Part shown: positions 26,069-36,955 of the stretch, one piece after another
Layout: each line of letters begins with the position of its first letter
How positions within the stretch are numbered: the first letter of the stretch is position 1
Origin: Nitrospirota bacterium
GTDB lineage: Bacteria > Nitrospirota > UBA9217
Assembly: GCA_020052615.1 (NCBI GenBank)
Contig: JAGVOT010000123.1
Location: 32,174 to 88,046 of the forward strand
Direction of reading: 5' to 3'
Length of the DNA stretch: 55,873 nt
Notes under the pieces: model-generated
Told to the model about the DNA's origin: nothing
Database searches by the model: none
The model's input: the letters and a program-made list of their open reading frames with translations, nothing else
Translations under genes and position numbers: made by a program

Positions 26069-26740
26069 ATGGATGAGTACCGGAAATCATTATCGAACGC
26101 ATTTTTCTTTTCGATAGCGCTCCATACGGCACTACTCGGGGGCGCCATCGCGTTCGCACACTATGGAAGCCTGCTGCGCGGCCAGGACTTCCTCGCAATC
26201 ACTGTTTCGCTCGTGAGCGACCGGGGAGCGGGGGAAACTGGCGCGGCAGCAGGCACGTTCCGGACGAGGCAGAAGCCTTCCCCGGAACAAATTCCATCGA
26301 GAATGTTGCAGGATCTGCTGCCGGAGAAGACAAGGAGACTTGACGATGTCGCCCCCCTTGCCGCCACCACGTCTGACGATGAGAACACTGCTCCGTCCGT
26401 ACCTGGCGGGACGACCGATGCAGGCGGCGCTGCAGGTTCCGCGGATCGCGATGCGGGAAACCCGACAAGCGTTTTCTCGAAGGAACAATGGCAGCAGTTG
26501 TCTATTGCGATCGAACGGGCGAAAAACTATCCGCGATTCGCCAGGGAGCGCGGCATCGAGGGGACCGTCCTCGTACGGTTCAAGGTCCTGCCGACCGGTG
26601 AGATCGAGAAGGTGAATGTCATAAAGAGCTCGGGCTCGGACATCCTGGACACGGCGTCGGTCCGCACGGTGTACCGGGCGGCGCCCATGCCCTATGTGAA
26701 TGGATGGGTAGAGGTCCCCATGAGCTATGTCTTGAAGTAG
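26069..26740 (+). CDS. tonB: TonB-family energy transducer
   Basis: 223 residues. One N-terminal membrane helix (about residues 10-32, SIALHTALLGGAIAFAHYG) and a Pro/Thr/Gly-rich periplasmic linker lead to a C-terminal TonB domain (about 140-223) with YPRFARERGIEGTVLVRF, GEIEKVNVIKSSG and LDTASVRTVYRAAPMP. It would link the ExbBD motor to BtuB. No exbB or exbD is in the window. It is 30 bases downstream of btuB and so probably under the same riboswitch. Confidence 0.88.
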   Translation: MDEYRKSLSNAFFFSIALHTALLGGAIAFAHYGSLLRGQDFLAITVSLVSDRGAGETGAAAGTFRTRQKPSPEQIPSRMLQDLLPEKTRRLDDVAPLAATTSDDENTAPSVPGGTTDAGGAAGSADRDAGNPTSVFSKEQWQQLSIAIERAKNYPRFARERGIEGTVLVRFKVLPTGEIEKVNVIKSSGSDILDTASVRTVYRAAPMPYVNGWVEVPMSYVLK

Positions 26741-26779
26741 CCGTATTGACGGCCGCCGGCCACAGGGAAGCGGAGTGAA

Positions 26780-26965
26780 ATGGACGAGAAAAAGATCAAA
26801 TGCCCCGTATGCAAGAAGGAATCAGCCTGGAAGGACAATCCTTTCAGGCCGTTCTGTTCCGAGAGATGCCGCATGATCGATCTGGGCAAGTGGGCTGCGG
26901 AGGAATACCGGATCGCCGGTGAAAAGAAGGTGCCGCTGCCCGGGGAAGGTGACGAAATTAAATAG
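26780..26965 (+). CDS. yacG: DNA gyrase inhibitor YacG, zinc-binding
   Basis: A 61-residue protein with the YacG zinc pattern CPVC followed by [25 protein letters not shown]. coli YacG binds GyrB and blocks DNA binding by gyrase; a role here is by family only. GGAAGCGGAG lies upstream of the ATG. Confidence 0.9.
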   Translation: MDEKKIKCPVCKKESAWKDNPFRPFCSERCRMIDLGKWAAEEYRIAGEKKVPLPGEGDEIK

Positions 26966-27091
26966 TACGGACAAGTAGAATTATTTATGAAAATATATTA
27001 CAATACGTCTGATAAAGCTCGTGACCTTTCGGTCTCTGTCTGGCTCACAAGCCAGTACTTTCGAACCAATCGACCAGGAGACAAATCAGTT

Positions 27092-28675
27092 ATGGATATC
27101 CGGTGCCCCAGCTGCAGCAAACTTTTCCGCGTAGCCGATGAAAAGATCTCCGGCAAAGGCATTCGCTTCAAATGCTCCAAGTGCGCCGAGGTCATCACCA
27201 TAACTAAAGATGACTTCGAAATGGACCTGCTCGCCCGCGAGGGCGAAGCAGAGGAACAGGCCCTCCAACAGCCCCAACGTGCGCCAGTCCCGCAGCCGCA
27301 GGCCGCGCCTGAGCCGTCGATCACGCCTGCACCCCCGCAACCGATACCGTCTCCCGAGCCCGAGGCAAGGGAATATCAGCCCCCGTCGCAGGAACCCGAA
27401 CAGGACCTTCCCCCGGCAGCTCTGGATGATTTCGATTTCAGCGAACCCCATGCCGCTGCAGCTGCAGCCGCTCATCCCGAAGAGGGTTTTGGCGGCCGGG
27501 ATTTCAGCTTTGGTGCGGAACCTGAAGAGGGATCCGTGCCGGAGCTCGAAATCTCGCTGGAAGCTGCGGCCGAAGCAGAGGCGGCACTGCAGTTCCCTGA
27601 TGATCTCATTTCGGAGCCGAAGCGAATGCCTGTGTTCGGAGCGCCGTCGGCGGGCGAACCGACAGCCGATGAGGAGCCCGAACAGAAGCCGGCGCAAAGG
27701 CCGACCGGACCTGGTACCATGTCATCGGGTTCTCAGCCGCCTCTGGACATGGGGGCGGAGGAGGAGACAGGCCTTGGTACCGCGCTGGCGATGCAGAAGG
27801 AGCCGACAGCTGGGCCTGGACCGGCTGCAGCAGGTCAGGGTTCGGAACTCGGCTCAGAGCCGGTAACACCGAAGGGGCCGGTAATCACGCCGGACCTCCT
27901 GGCAGAGATGATGAAACGGAGCACGTCCGGCAAGTCCGCGGCGAAGGCAAAGCCAACCGCTCCTGCCGAAGGGGATATTGATCTGGGGGCGGCGCTCTCG
28001 ATACCGAAGGCCACGGAAACAGCAGGCAGGGAAGAGGACGAAACCGGGCCCAAGACTGCCGCTGCAACGCGCGCTTTAAAAGAGCCGTTATTGGGCAAGC
28101 GCGCACTCGTCATCGCGGCGGTCGCGCTGGTACTGGTCGCAGTGCTCGCAGGCCTTTACTACCTGGGCTTTTTGTGGGGAAAGAACGAGCAGGAGGCCCT
28201 GCAGAAGCAGCAACCGATTTCCCAGTCGAAGTCCCAGCCGGCTCGACAGGAGATCACACCGGAGGGCCTCTCGATCGTGGACCCGGTCGCCTTTGTCGAT
28301 CCGGAACGCGGCGATCTTGTCATCACCGGAATGATCCAGAACACTACCGACCAGCCAAAGCCCGGCTGGTATCTGGTGACCGAGGTGCGCGACTCGAAGG
28401 AGACGGTGCTGGCAACAGTGCAGATGGTGAACGGCATTCAGATCTATTCGAAGGCGGAGCAAGAGACCTTTGTCAAACGCGGCGGGAAGATCGATGGGCT
28501 TCAGAGAAAGATGGCCTCGCCCGGAGAGGGGACAATTCCCCCGAAGGGAAGTGTCTCCTTCGAGGTCCGGGTCATGAACCCCCCTGCAGGCAGTGCGCGG
28601 TTCCTCCCGATGCTTCAATCCGTTGACCCTTCGACGCTGATCGAAAACATGAAGGCAGCGCAGGGACATCCCTAG
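27092..28675 (+). CDS. MJ0042-type zinc-finger membrane protein with DUF3426-like C-terminus
   Basis: 527 residues. It starts with a zinc ribbon (MDIRCPSCSKLFRVADEKI, then KCSKC), continues with about 300 residues of Pro/Ala/Glu-rich low-complexity sequence, one membrane helix (about residues 332-353, ALVIAAVALVLVAVLAGLYY) and a C-terminal domain (about 385-520) of the DUF3426 kind, with VITGMIQNTTDQPKPG and TVQMVNGIQIY. The ribbon would be cytosolic and the C-domain periplasmic. An upstream in-frame ATG at 26987 adds unrelated residues; the ribbon begins at 27092 and AGGAG lies upstream. Function unknown. Confidence 0.8.
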   Translation: MDIRCPSCSKLFRVADEKISGKGIRFKCSKCAEVITITKDDFEMDLLAREGEAEEQALQQPQRAPVPQPQAAPEPSITPAPPQPIPSPEPEAREYQPPSQEPEQDLPPAALDDFDFSEPHAAAAAAAHPEEGFGGRDFSFGAEPEEGSVPELEISLEAAAEAEAALQFPDDLISEPKRMPVFGAPSAGEPTADEEPEQKPAQRPTGPGTMSSGSQPPLDMGAEEETGLGTALAMQKEPTAGPGPAAAGQGSELGSEPVTPKGPVITPDLLAEMMKRSTSGKSAAKAKPTAPAEGDIDLGAALSIPKATETAGREEDETGPKTAAATRALKEPLLGKRALVIAAVALVLVAVLAGLYYLGFLWGKNEQEALQKQQPISQSKSQPARQEITPEGLSIVDPVAFVDPERGDLVITGMIQNTTDQPKPGWYLVTEVRDSKETVLATVQMVNGIQIYSKAEQETFVKRGGKIDGLQRKMASPGEGTIPPKGSVSFEVRVMNPPAGSARFLPMLQSVDPSTLIENMKAAQGHP

Positions 28676-28811
28676 AGGGCATATTTGGACCGACTGGTGG
28701 CCAGGGAACAGGACCGCAGCTGTCGGGGGAACGATCGCATCTGGTTTCAAGCCTATTGGGGTCGGGTCGCATGACGACCCCAAGATTTTGTGTATCGACG
28801 GCAATTTGCTC

Positions 28812-28839
28812 TTGACAAAAACCGTGATTGTGCTATAAA
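28812..28839 (+). promoter_or_regulatory. sigma-70 promoter for metK
   Basis: TTGACA (28812-28817), a 16-base spacer and TATAAA (28834-28839), about 55 bases upstream of the metK start. A GGGGTCG/CGACCCC hairpin at about 28759-28781 lies just before it and may end the upstream transcript. No SAM-type riboswitch was recognised. Confidence 0.7.
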
Positions 28840-28894
28840 TGCAGGGCTTTTTCCTTAATCACACGGGTTTCACAGGCCGGGAGGAGACCACCAG

Positions 28895-30052
<1,158 letters not shown>

Positions 30053-30092
30053 GTCAGCGACGCAGGTCCGGCACGCTAGAACGTTAATAACG

Positions 30093-30114
30093 GGGCAGCC
30101 CTGTGTGGCTGCCC
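30093..30114 (+). terminator. hairpin after metK, possible terminator
   Basis: A perfect stem GGGCAGCC/GGCTGCCC with a 6-base loop, about 40 bases after the metK stop. No T run follows, so it may act in RNA stability or as a factor-dependent terminator. Confidence 0.4.
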
Positions 30115-30221
30115 TCAACATTCATGTGACTTATTTGACCGCGAAGGGCCGGATTAAAATGAGAAGCCACTGACAAGGCAGCCGCATTGCGCGCAGACGC
30201 AGGACTGTAGTTCAAACATCA

Positions 30222-30312
30222 AACCCACCCGTCGAGGGGCGCTGCAGCAGTCACCGCAAGGTGGGTCTGTCAGGCTCGATGGGGTGGTACAACATGCAGC
30301 AACGGCGCCCAT
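30222..30312 (+). ncRNA. S-adenosylhomocysteine (SAH) riboswitch
   Basis: The conserved SAH-riboswitch blocks are all present in order: CGAGGGGCGCTGCAGC, then GTCAGGCTCG, then CAACGGCGCCC. The class is best known from beta- and gammaproteobacteria and raises ahcY expression when SAH accumulates. A small hairpin (CATTCA/TGAATG, about 30310-30330) lies between the aptamer and the ahcY start and may occlude the ribosome site in the off state; that last point is inference. Confidence 0.94.
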
Positions 30313-30339
30313 TCATTTAACTCGTGAATGGAGAGCGTT

Positions 30340-31746
30340 ATGACAAAAGACTACGTAGTTGCAGACATCAACCTGGCCTCGTGGGGCCGCAAAGAAATCG
30401 CCATCGCCGAAACTGAAATGCCCGGCCTGTTGGCGATCCGTGACGAGTTCGCCAAGAGCCAGCCGCTGAAAGGCGCGCGCATCACCGGTTCGCTGCACAT
30501 GACCATCCAGACCGCCGTGCTGATCGAGACGCTGAAGGCCCTCGGTGCGGAAGTCCGCTGGGCTTCATGCAACATCTTCTCTACCCAGGACCACGCTGCT
30601 GCCGCCATCGCCGCGGGTGGAACGCCGGTGTTCGCCGTCAAGGGCGAATCGCTGACTGAATACTGGGACTACACGCACCGCATCTTCGAATGGCCGGACG
30701 GCAGCTACTCGAACATGATCCTCGACGACGGCGGCGACGCAACACTGCTGCTGCACCTCGGAAGCAAGGCCGAGAAGAACATCTCGGTGCTCGACAACCC
30801 GGACAGCGAGGAAGCCACGGTGCTGTTTGCCAGCATCAAGGCCAAGCTCAAGCAGGATCCGAAGTGGTACTCGACGCGCCTGGCGAAGATCAAGGGCGTG
30901 ACCGAGGAGACCACCACGGGCGTGCATCGCCTCTATCAGATGCACGAGAAGGGCGAACTCAAGTTTCCCGCGATCAACGTCAACGACTCGGTTACCAAGT
31001 CCAAGTTCGACAACCTCTACGGCTGCCGCGAATCGCTGGTGGACGGCATCAAGCGCGCCACCGACGTAATGATTGCGGGCAAGATCGCCGTGGTCTGCGG
31101 CTACGGCGACGTGGGCAAGGGCTCCGCCCAGGCGTTGCGCGCATTGTCCGCCCAGGTGTGGATCACCGAAATCGACCCGATCTGCGCGCTCCAGGCCGCG
31201 ATGGAAGGCTACCGCGTCGTGACCATGGACTACGCCTGCGACAAGGCGGACATCTTCGTCACCGCCACCGGGAACTATCACGTCATCACGCATGACCACA
31301 TGGCGAAGATGAAGGACCAGGCCATCGTCTGCAACATCGGCCACTTCGACTCGGAGATCGACGTCGCCTCGATCGAGAAATACCAGTGGGAAGAGATCAA
31401 GCCGCAGGTCGACCACATCATCTTCCCGGACAAGAAGCGCATCATCCTGCTGGCCAAGGGGCGCCTGGTGAATCTCGGCTGCGCCACCGGCCACCCGTCC
31501 TACGTAATGTCGTCGTCCTTTGCCAACCAGACCATCGCGCAGATCGAGCTGTGGACTGAAGCGAAGAAGGGCTCCAACAAGTATCCGATCGGTGTGTATA
31601 CGCTGCCCAAACACCTTGATGAAAAGGTCGCCCGCTTGCAGCTGAAGAAGCTGAACGCGCAGCTGACCACATTGACAGATAAGCAGGCCGCCTATATCAA
31701 CGTGCCCAAGGAAGGCCCGTACAAGTCGGGGCACTACCGCTACTAA
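30340..31746 (+). CDS. ahcY: adenosylhomocysteinase, long proteobacterial type
   Basis: A 468-residue SAH hydrolase carrying the ~40-residue insert of the long form. Motifs include [36 protein letters not shown], the NAD-binding [17 protein letters not shown], and the C-terminal [17 protein letters not shown] that completes the partner NAD site. It cleaves SAH to adenosine and homocysteine. GGAG lies six bases before ATG 30340; an ATG at 30328 overlaps that site and was not chosen. Together with its SAH riboswitch and its own terminator it forms a self-contained unit in front of a second ahcY, suggesting horizontal acquisition. Confidence 0.95.
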   Translation: MTKDYVVADINLASWGRKEIAIAETEMPGLLAIRDEFAKSQPLKGARITGSLHMTIQTAVLIETLKALGAEVRWASCNIFSTQDHAAAAIAAGGTPVFAVKGESLTEYWDYTHRIFEWPDGSYSNMILDDGGDATLLLHLGSKAEKNISVLDNPDSEEATVLFASIKAKLKQDPKWYSTRLAKIKGVTEETTTGVHRLYQMHEKGELKFPAINVNDSVTKSKFDNLYGCRESLVDGIKRATDVMIAGKIAVVCGYGDVGKGSAQALRALSAQVWITEIDPICALQAAMEGYRVVTMDYACDKADIFVTATGNYHVITHDHMAKMKDQAIVCNIGHFDSEIDVASIEKYQWEEIKPQVDHIIFPDKKRIILLAKGRLVNLGCATGHPSYVMSSSFANQTIAQIELWTEAKKGSNKYPIGVYTLPKHLDEKVARLQLKKLNAQLTTLTDKQAAYINVPKEGPYKSGHYRY

Positions 31747-31773
31747 GCGGGCTGTTATCAGCGTAACCTTGCG

Positions 31774-31807
31774 GCGGGGGTGGAACAGTTCCATCCCCGC
31801 TTGTCTT
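31774..31807 (+). terminator. terminator between the two ahcY genes
   Basis: A 12-bp stem with one G-T pair (GCGGGGGTGGAA/TTCCATCCCCGC), loop CAG, followed by the T-rich TTGTCTT. Confidence 0.75.
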
Positions 31808-31819
31808 ATCTGTTCCTAA

Positions 31820-33085
<1,266 letters not shown>

Positions 33086-33111
33086 CTGGTTCGTGATCGT
33101 AGATCGTTCTG

Positions 33112-33163
33112 ATGCGGAATGAGGATGGCGCGCAAAGACGCTTCCCATTCCGCATTTTTTTTA
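33112..33163 (+). terminator. terminator after the second ahcY
   Basis: Stem ATGCGGAATG/CATTCCGCAT with a 24-base loop and an uninterrupted T run to 33162. Confidence 0.88.
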
Positions 33164-33186
33164 TTCACTGTTCAAACTGCGATGCC

Positions 33187-34053
33187 ATGAACAACCACCT
33201 GAAAATAGTCGCGGCCATGCTCATCTGGAGCACCTGGGGGATGATGATACGGCTGCTTTCCCTGCCTTCCGTCGTTGTCCTGTTCTATACCGCATGCATC
33301 GCAAGCATCGCCGTGCCGCTCGTGCTGAAGGCGAGAGGGGAGTTCGATCTGGGAGGGGTGTCGGCTGTGTGGCCGCTGTTTACTGCCCTCGCTGTCGCTT
33401 CGATCCTCAACAATCTGACCTATTTCTATGCCCTTGCCCAGACGACCGTATCGAATGCCGTCTTTACGCACTATACGGCGCCGGTGTTCGTTGCGCTGCT
33501 TGCTCCGTTCCTGATAACGGAGCGTCTCCAGCGGGTGACCCTGATCTCGCTTCCTCTGGCGGTTGCCGGCATGGTATTGATCGTTCTGGCAGGAGACGGT
33601 CTCCAAATGGGGGAAGAGCACAGGCGTGGCATTATCGCCGGTCTCGCGTCGGGCGTTGCGTATGCCTTCCTGATCATCGTATCCCGGAGGCTCAGCCAGC
33701 GGATGATGCATCATAAGGCTGTCGTTGTGCTGCTCTGGATCACCGTTGCCGTTACCGCGCCTGCGGCCTTCCTTGTTGAGCATCACCTGACTACCCGATC
33801 GGTCCTTCTGCTGGTTATCGGCGGGCTGGTACACTCGACAATAGCACCGCTGTTATACTTCAGTGCCTTGCGCCAGGTCATGGCGCAGCATGCCGCGATC
33901 CTCGGATATATTGAACCGCTGGCGGCCGTGCCGCTTGCTTTCCTGTTCCTGTCCGAACTTCCACCAGCCACTGCCATCGGCGGTGGTTTACTTATCCTGT
34001 TGTCAGGATACCTTGTTGTTCATTCAGCGGCTGAAAACCGGGATCGCCTGTAA
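33187..34053 (+). CDS. EamA/DMT-family transporter
   Basis: A 288-residue membrane protein with about ten helices arranged as two EamA repeats. It starts MNNHLKIVAAMLIWSTWGMM and has TTVSNAVFTHYTAPVFVALLA in the first repeat and the matching VMAQHAAILGYIEPLAAVPLAF in the second. The family exports metabolites such as amino acids; the substrate cannot be deduced. Reading from an upstream in-frame ATG at 33112 would translate through the terminator, so 33187 is chosen. Confidence 0.88.
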   Translation: MNNHLKIVAAMLIWSTWGMMIRLLSLPSVVVLFYTACIASIAVPLVLKARGEFDLGGVSAVWPLFTALAVASILNNLTYFYALAQTTVSNAVFTHYTAPVFVALLAPFLITERLQRVTLISLPLAVAGMVLIVLAGDGLQMGEEHRRGIIAGLASGVAYAFLIIVSRRLSQRMMHHKAVVVLLWITVAVTAPAAFLVEHHLTTRSVLLLVIGGLVHSTIAPLLYFSALRQVMAQHAAILGYIEPLAAVPLAFLFLSELPPATAIGGGLLILLSGYLVVHSAAENRDRL

Positions 34054-34160
34054 GGTCTTCGTTCCCACCTTCCCTTGCTCTCCGTTACACCTCTTTCTCC
34101 TCACCTATGACCGTCAACGGCAGAAAAATATTTGCATTGCTCGGTTCCAGTCTTTTTTTA

Positions 34161-34169
34161 TGCTATAAT
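34161..34169 (+). promoter_or_regulatory. extended -10 promoter for the cytochrome gene
   Basis: TGCTATAAT, a TG-extended consensus -10 without a good -35, about 65 bases upstream of the cytochrome c start. Confidence 0.5.
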
Positions 34170-34232
34170 TTCGCACAAGTGCCGTATTGCTTGTAAAGTT
34201 TGCCTACATTTCGATTGAAAGGTATCTATCAA

Positions 34233-34568
34233 ATGAAAACAATTGGCATGGCATCAGTTCTGTTCGTCATAACATTTACCGCTATAGTTGCGATTAGCCT
34301 GAATGATTTGGAAGCAGCGGAAAAAACAGGTGAACAACTGTTCAAAGAGCACTGTTCTGTGTGTCACCCTGAGGGCGGTAATATCATCAATCCGAAGAAA
34401 ACACTGATGAAAAAAGACCTCGTTGCAAATAATATTAAGACTTCCGATGATGTGATCAAAACGATGAGAACACCTGGTCCAGGTATGACAGCATTCGATA
34501 AGAAGACGATATCCGACAAGGAGGCTCGAAATATCGCCGATTTCGTATTCAAAAAGTTCAATAAGTGA
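34233..34568 (+). CDS. small periplasmic c-type cytochrome
   Basis: 111 residues with a signal peptide (hydrophobic residues 5-20) and one haem site CSVCH about 20 residues into the mature part, a PGPGMTAFD methionine-ligand loop and the C-terminal helix SDKEARNIADFVFKKF. This is a cytochrome c6/c553-like monohaem protein. Base composition is visibly more AT-rich than its neighbours. It lies upstream of the hydrogenase genes, but separated by a 270-base regulatory region, so a link to H2 oxidation is only suggested. The AAAGGT site favours ATG 34233. Confidence 0.88.
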   Translation: MKTIGMASVLFVITFTAIVAISLNDLEAAEKTGEQLFKEHCSVCHPEGGNIINPKKTLMKKDLVANNIKTSDDVIKTMRTPGPGMTAFDKKTISDKEARNIADFVFKKFNK

Positions 34569-34598
34569 TGCAACAGTTTATTAAATGCATCAATGAAC

Positions 34599-34638
34599 GT
34601 AACAAAATGTTACGCTAGAAATGACGAAAAATGTCATT
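34599..34638 (+). promoter_or_regulatory. two inverted repeats upstream of the hydrogenase operon
   Basis: GTAACAAAATGTTAC (34599-34613) and AATGAC-N7-GTCATT (34620-34638) are perfect dyads in an AT-rich 270-base gap. Related half sites (AATGACTTA, AATGTCATAA) occur further on around 34674-34712. They look like operators for a dimeric regulator; the regulator is unknown. Confidence 0.5.
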
Positions 34639-34686
34639 ATCAAATAAGTTTTTACATCAATAACAGTTAATTCAATGACTTATTCA

Positions 34687-34702
34687 TGGCATACTTTGTG
34701 CT
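34687..34702 (+). promoter_or_regulatory. candidate sigma-54 promoter for the hydrogenase operon
   Basis: TGGCAT followed by TGTGCT with GG and GC exactly ten bases apart, the sigma-54 -24/-12 geometry. It lies about 137 bases upstream of the small-subunit start and downstream of the dyads, which would suit activator sites. Confidence 0.45.
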
Positions 34703-34838
34703 TATAATGTCATAATAATTACTCATACTATCAAGTACTCTCTTAACTATTCACTTCCGGATACTGGTACTACCAGCATCATCTTGTCGACTCAATACCT
34801 GCACGATATTTGAACATCCTTTTCTGTGAGGGGGAAGT

Positions 34839-35963
34839 ATGAAGAACAAAGATATCGCATCGGTCAGCAAGCATCTTGGTGTGTCACGCAGAGAGTTCCT
34901 GAAGTACTGCAGTATCGTGGCCGCAGGTATGGGACTGCCTCTCGGTACCGGCGAGCAGATAGCCGAGGCGGTCACCAAGGCGGCAAGGCGCCCACCGGTC
35001 ATCTGGCTTTCTGCACAGGAATGCACTGGTTGCAGCGAATCGCTTCTTCGAGCCACCCATCCCACCTTTGAACACCTGATCCTCGATCTGATCTCCCTTG
35101 ATTACCACGAAACATTGAGTACGCCATCGGGCCACCAGGCTGAGGCGGCGCGCGCCGCCTCGATCAAGGAGAACAAGGGCAAGTTCATCCTGGTCGTGGA
35201 CGGTGCCATTCCGGTAAAGGACAAGGGCATCTACTGCATGATTGCCGGCAGGACCGCCTTGGACATTCTCCAAGAGACCGCCAAAGACGCTTTTGCCATC
35301 ATTGCCATGGGTTCCTGTTCGTCATGGGGCGGGGTTCCGTCCGCGGATCCCAATCCCACCGGCGCGACGCCCGTGCAGAAGATCCTTACGGACGCTGGCA
35401 TCAAGACCCCGGTCGTTACGATTCCAGGCTGTCCTCCGAATCCCTACAACTTCCTTTCGACCGTTCTGTACTTCGTGACATTCAAGAAGCTGCCGGAGCT
35501 TGACGATCTCGCCAGGCCGAAGTTCGCCTACGGGCGTCTTATCCATGAGAACTGCGAGCGGCGGCCCCATTTCGATGCAGGACGGTTCGCAACGGAGTTC
35601 GGTGATGAGAATCATCGAAAAGGCTACTGCCTGTACAAGCTCGGGTGCAAAGGCCCCGAGACCCATGCGAACTGCCCGTCCATCCTCTTCGGCGATACGG
35701 GATCGGGGACCTGGCCGGTCGGAACCGGCCATCCCTGCTTCGGCTGCACCGAGAAGGGGATCGGCTTCCATAAGCCGCTCTTCAGCAAGGCCAGCCTCCA
35801 TATGGTGACCCCGCCGGATACCTATCCTCATGTCGTTGAGCATCAAGGCAAGTCGGCCTTGGCCGGCATTGCAGTGGCCGCCGCTGCGGCCGGGGCCGCC
35901 TATGCCGCGGTCAACAACGTGGCGAAGAAGCTGGGCGACGATGACGGGAAAGGCAAAAAATAA
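34839..35963 (+). CDS. hybO: [NiFe]-hydrogenase small subunit, Tat-exported
   Basis: 374 residues. A twin-arginine signal (SRREFLK, residues 16-22) is followed by the iron-sulfur domain: Cys62 and Cys65 in ECTGCSE, GSCSSWGG and PGCPPNP for the proximal cluster, and HENCERRPHFDAG, GYCLYKLGCKGPET, NCPS and HPCFGCTEKG for the distal and medial clusters. An Ala-rich hydrophobic tail (about 340-360) can anchor it in the membrane. It relays electrons from the NiFe site. It is first in an operon of the order small subunit-HybA-HybB-large subunit, like E. coli Hyd-2 type and Geobacter hyb enzymes. GAGGGGGAAG lies before the ATG. Confidence 0.95.
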   Translation: MKNKDIASVSKHLGVSRREFLKYCSIVAAGMGLPLGTGEQIAEAVTKAARRPPVIWLSAQECTGCSESLLRATHPTFEHLILDLISLDYHETLSTPSGHQAEAARAASIKENKGKFILVVDGAIPVKDKGIYCMIAGRTALDILQETAKDAFAIIAMGSCSSWGGVPSADPNPTGATPVQKILTDAGIKTPVVTIPGCPPNPYNFLSTVLYFVTFKKLPELDDLARPKFAYGRLIHENCERRPHFDAGRFATEFGDENHRKGYCLYKLGCKGPETHANCPSILFGDTGSGTWPVGTGHPCFGCTEKGIGFHKPLFSKASLHMVTPPDTYPHVVEHQGKSALAGIAVAAAAAGAAYAAVNNVAKKLGDDDGKGKK

Positions 35964-35983
35964 GGCCACGGGGGAAATTACCT

Positions 35984-36937
35984 ATGGAAATTAAGCGAAG
36001 AGATTTCCTGAAAGTAGCCACGGCCGGAGGCCTGATGGTGGCGGCGAACGCGCACCCGGCCCTCGCTCGTGAGCCGAAAGAACGCATCAAGGACGCGGTC
36101 GGCATGCTCTATGACTCAACGGTCTGCATCGGGTGCAAAGCCTGCGTTTCAGCCTGCAAGCAGTTCAATGAGACTCCGTCGAGTTTTTCATCGACCGACG
36201 AGCTGTGGGATAATCCGCTCGACAATGATTCCAAGACCTACAATATCATCAAGCTGTACAAGGACGGCACCGGGGCTGCCAAGGACCAGGAAAAGGACGG
36301 TCATGCATACATCAAACGCCAGTGCATGCACTGCGTGGATCCCGCCTGTGTGTCCGCCTGTCCGGTCTCGGCGCTGGCCAAGGACCCGGCGAACGGCATT
36401 GTGAGCTACGACAAGAAGGCATGCATCGGCTGCAGGTATTGCCAGATCGCCTGTCCGTTCAATGTCCCGAAGTTCGAGTTCGAGAAGGCGTTCCCGCAGA
36501 TCCGGAAATGCCAGCTCTGCTCGCACCGCATGGAGAAGGGGGACTTTGCCGCGTGCGCCCAATACTGTCCCACGGGAGCGACTATTTACGGCAAGGTGGA
36601 GGACCTGCTGGCGGAGGCGAAGAAACGGCTGGCATACAAGCCAGGAGAACTGAGGAAATATCCGGTCGAGCGTGTCAACGGAGGCCAGGTGACCGAACGG
36701 ATCGTGACCCCCTACGTGATGCATATCTATGGAGAAAAAGAAGGCGGCGGGACCCAGGTGCTGTATCTCTCGGGTGTGGCCTTCGAAAAGCTCGGACTGC
36801 CGGCACTGGAGGAGACCTCCGATGCCCAACGGTCAGAGACGATCCAGCATACCATATACAAGGGAATGATCGCACCGATCGTGTTCCTCGGCGGGCTGGT
36901 CTATGCAGTCCACAAGAACACGAAGGACCACAAATAA
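35984..36937 (+). CDS. hybA: hydrogenase-associated ferredoxin-like subunit HybA
   Basis: A 317-residue periplasmic four-cluster protein. The Tat signal is KRRDFLK (residues 4-10). Cysteine groups are CIGCKACVSAC, CMHCVDPACVSACP, CIGCRYCQIACPF and CQLC...CAQYCPTGA, giving four 4Fe-4S clusters. A C-terminal membrane helix (IAPIVFLGGLVYAV) anchors it. It carries electrons between the small subunit and the quinone-reactive HybB. It starts 20 bases after the small subunit. Confidence 0.95.
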   Translation: MEIKRRDFLKVATAGGLMVAANAHPALAREPKERIKDAVGMLYDSTVCIGCKACVSACKQFNETPSSFSSTDELWDNPLDNDSKTYNIIKLYKDGTGAAKDQEKDGHAYIKRQCMHCVDPACVSACPVSALAKDPANGIVSYDKKACIGCRYCQIACPFNVPKFEFEKAFPQIRKCQLCSHRMEKGDFAACAQYCPTGATIYGKVEDLLAEAKKRLAYKPGELRKYPVERVNGGQVTERIVTPYVMHIYGEKEGGGTQVLYLSGVAFEKLGLPALEETSDAQRSETIQHTIYKGMIAPIVFLGGLVYAVHKNTKDHK

Positions 36938-36955
36938 CCCCAAACGGAGAGGACT

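Noticed and set aside
28690-28894. SAM riboswitch upstream of metK
   Set aside because: None of the SAM-I or SAM-II signature blocks were found; the region holds only a hairpin and a promoter.
30565-31794. Long open frame on the minus strand opposite the first ahcY
   Set aside because: Same reason; high-G+C codon bias leaves few stops in this antisense frame.
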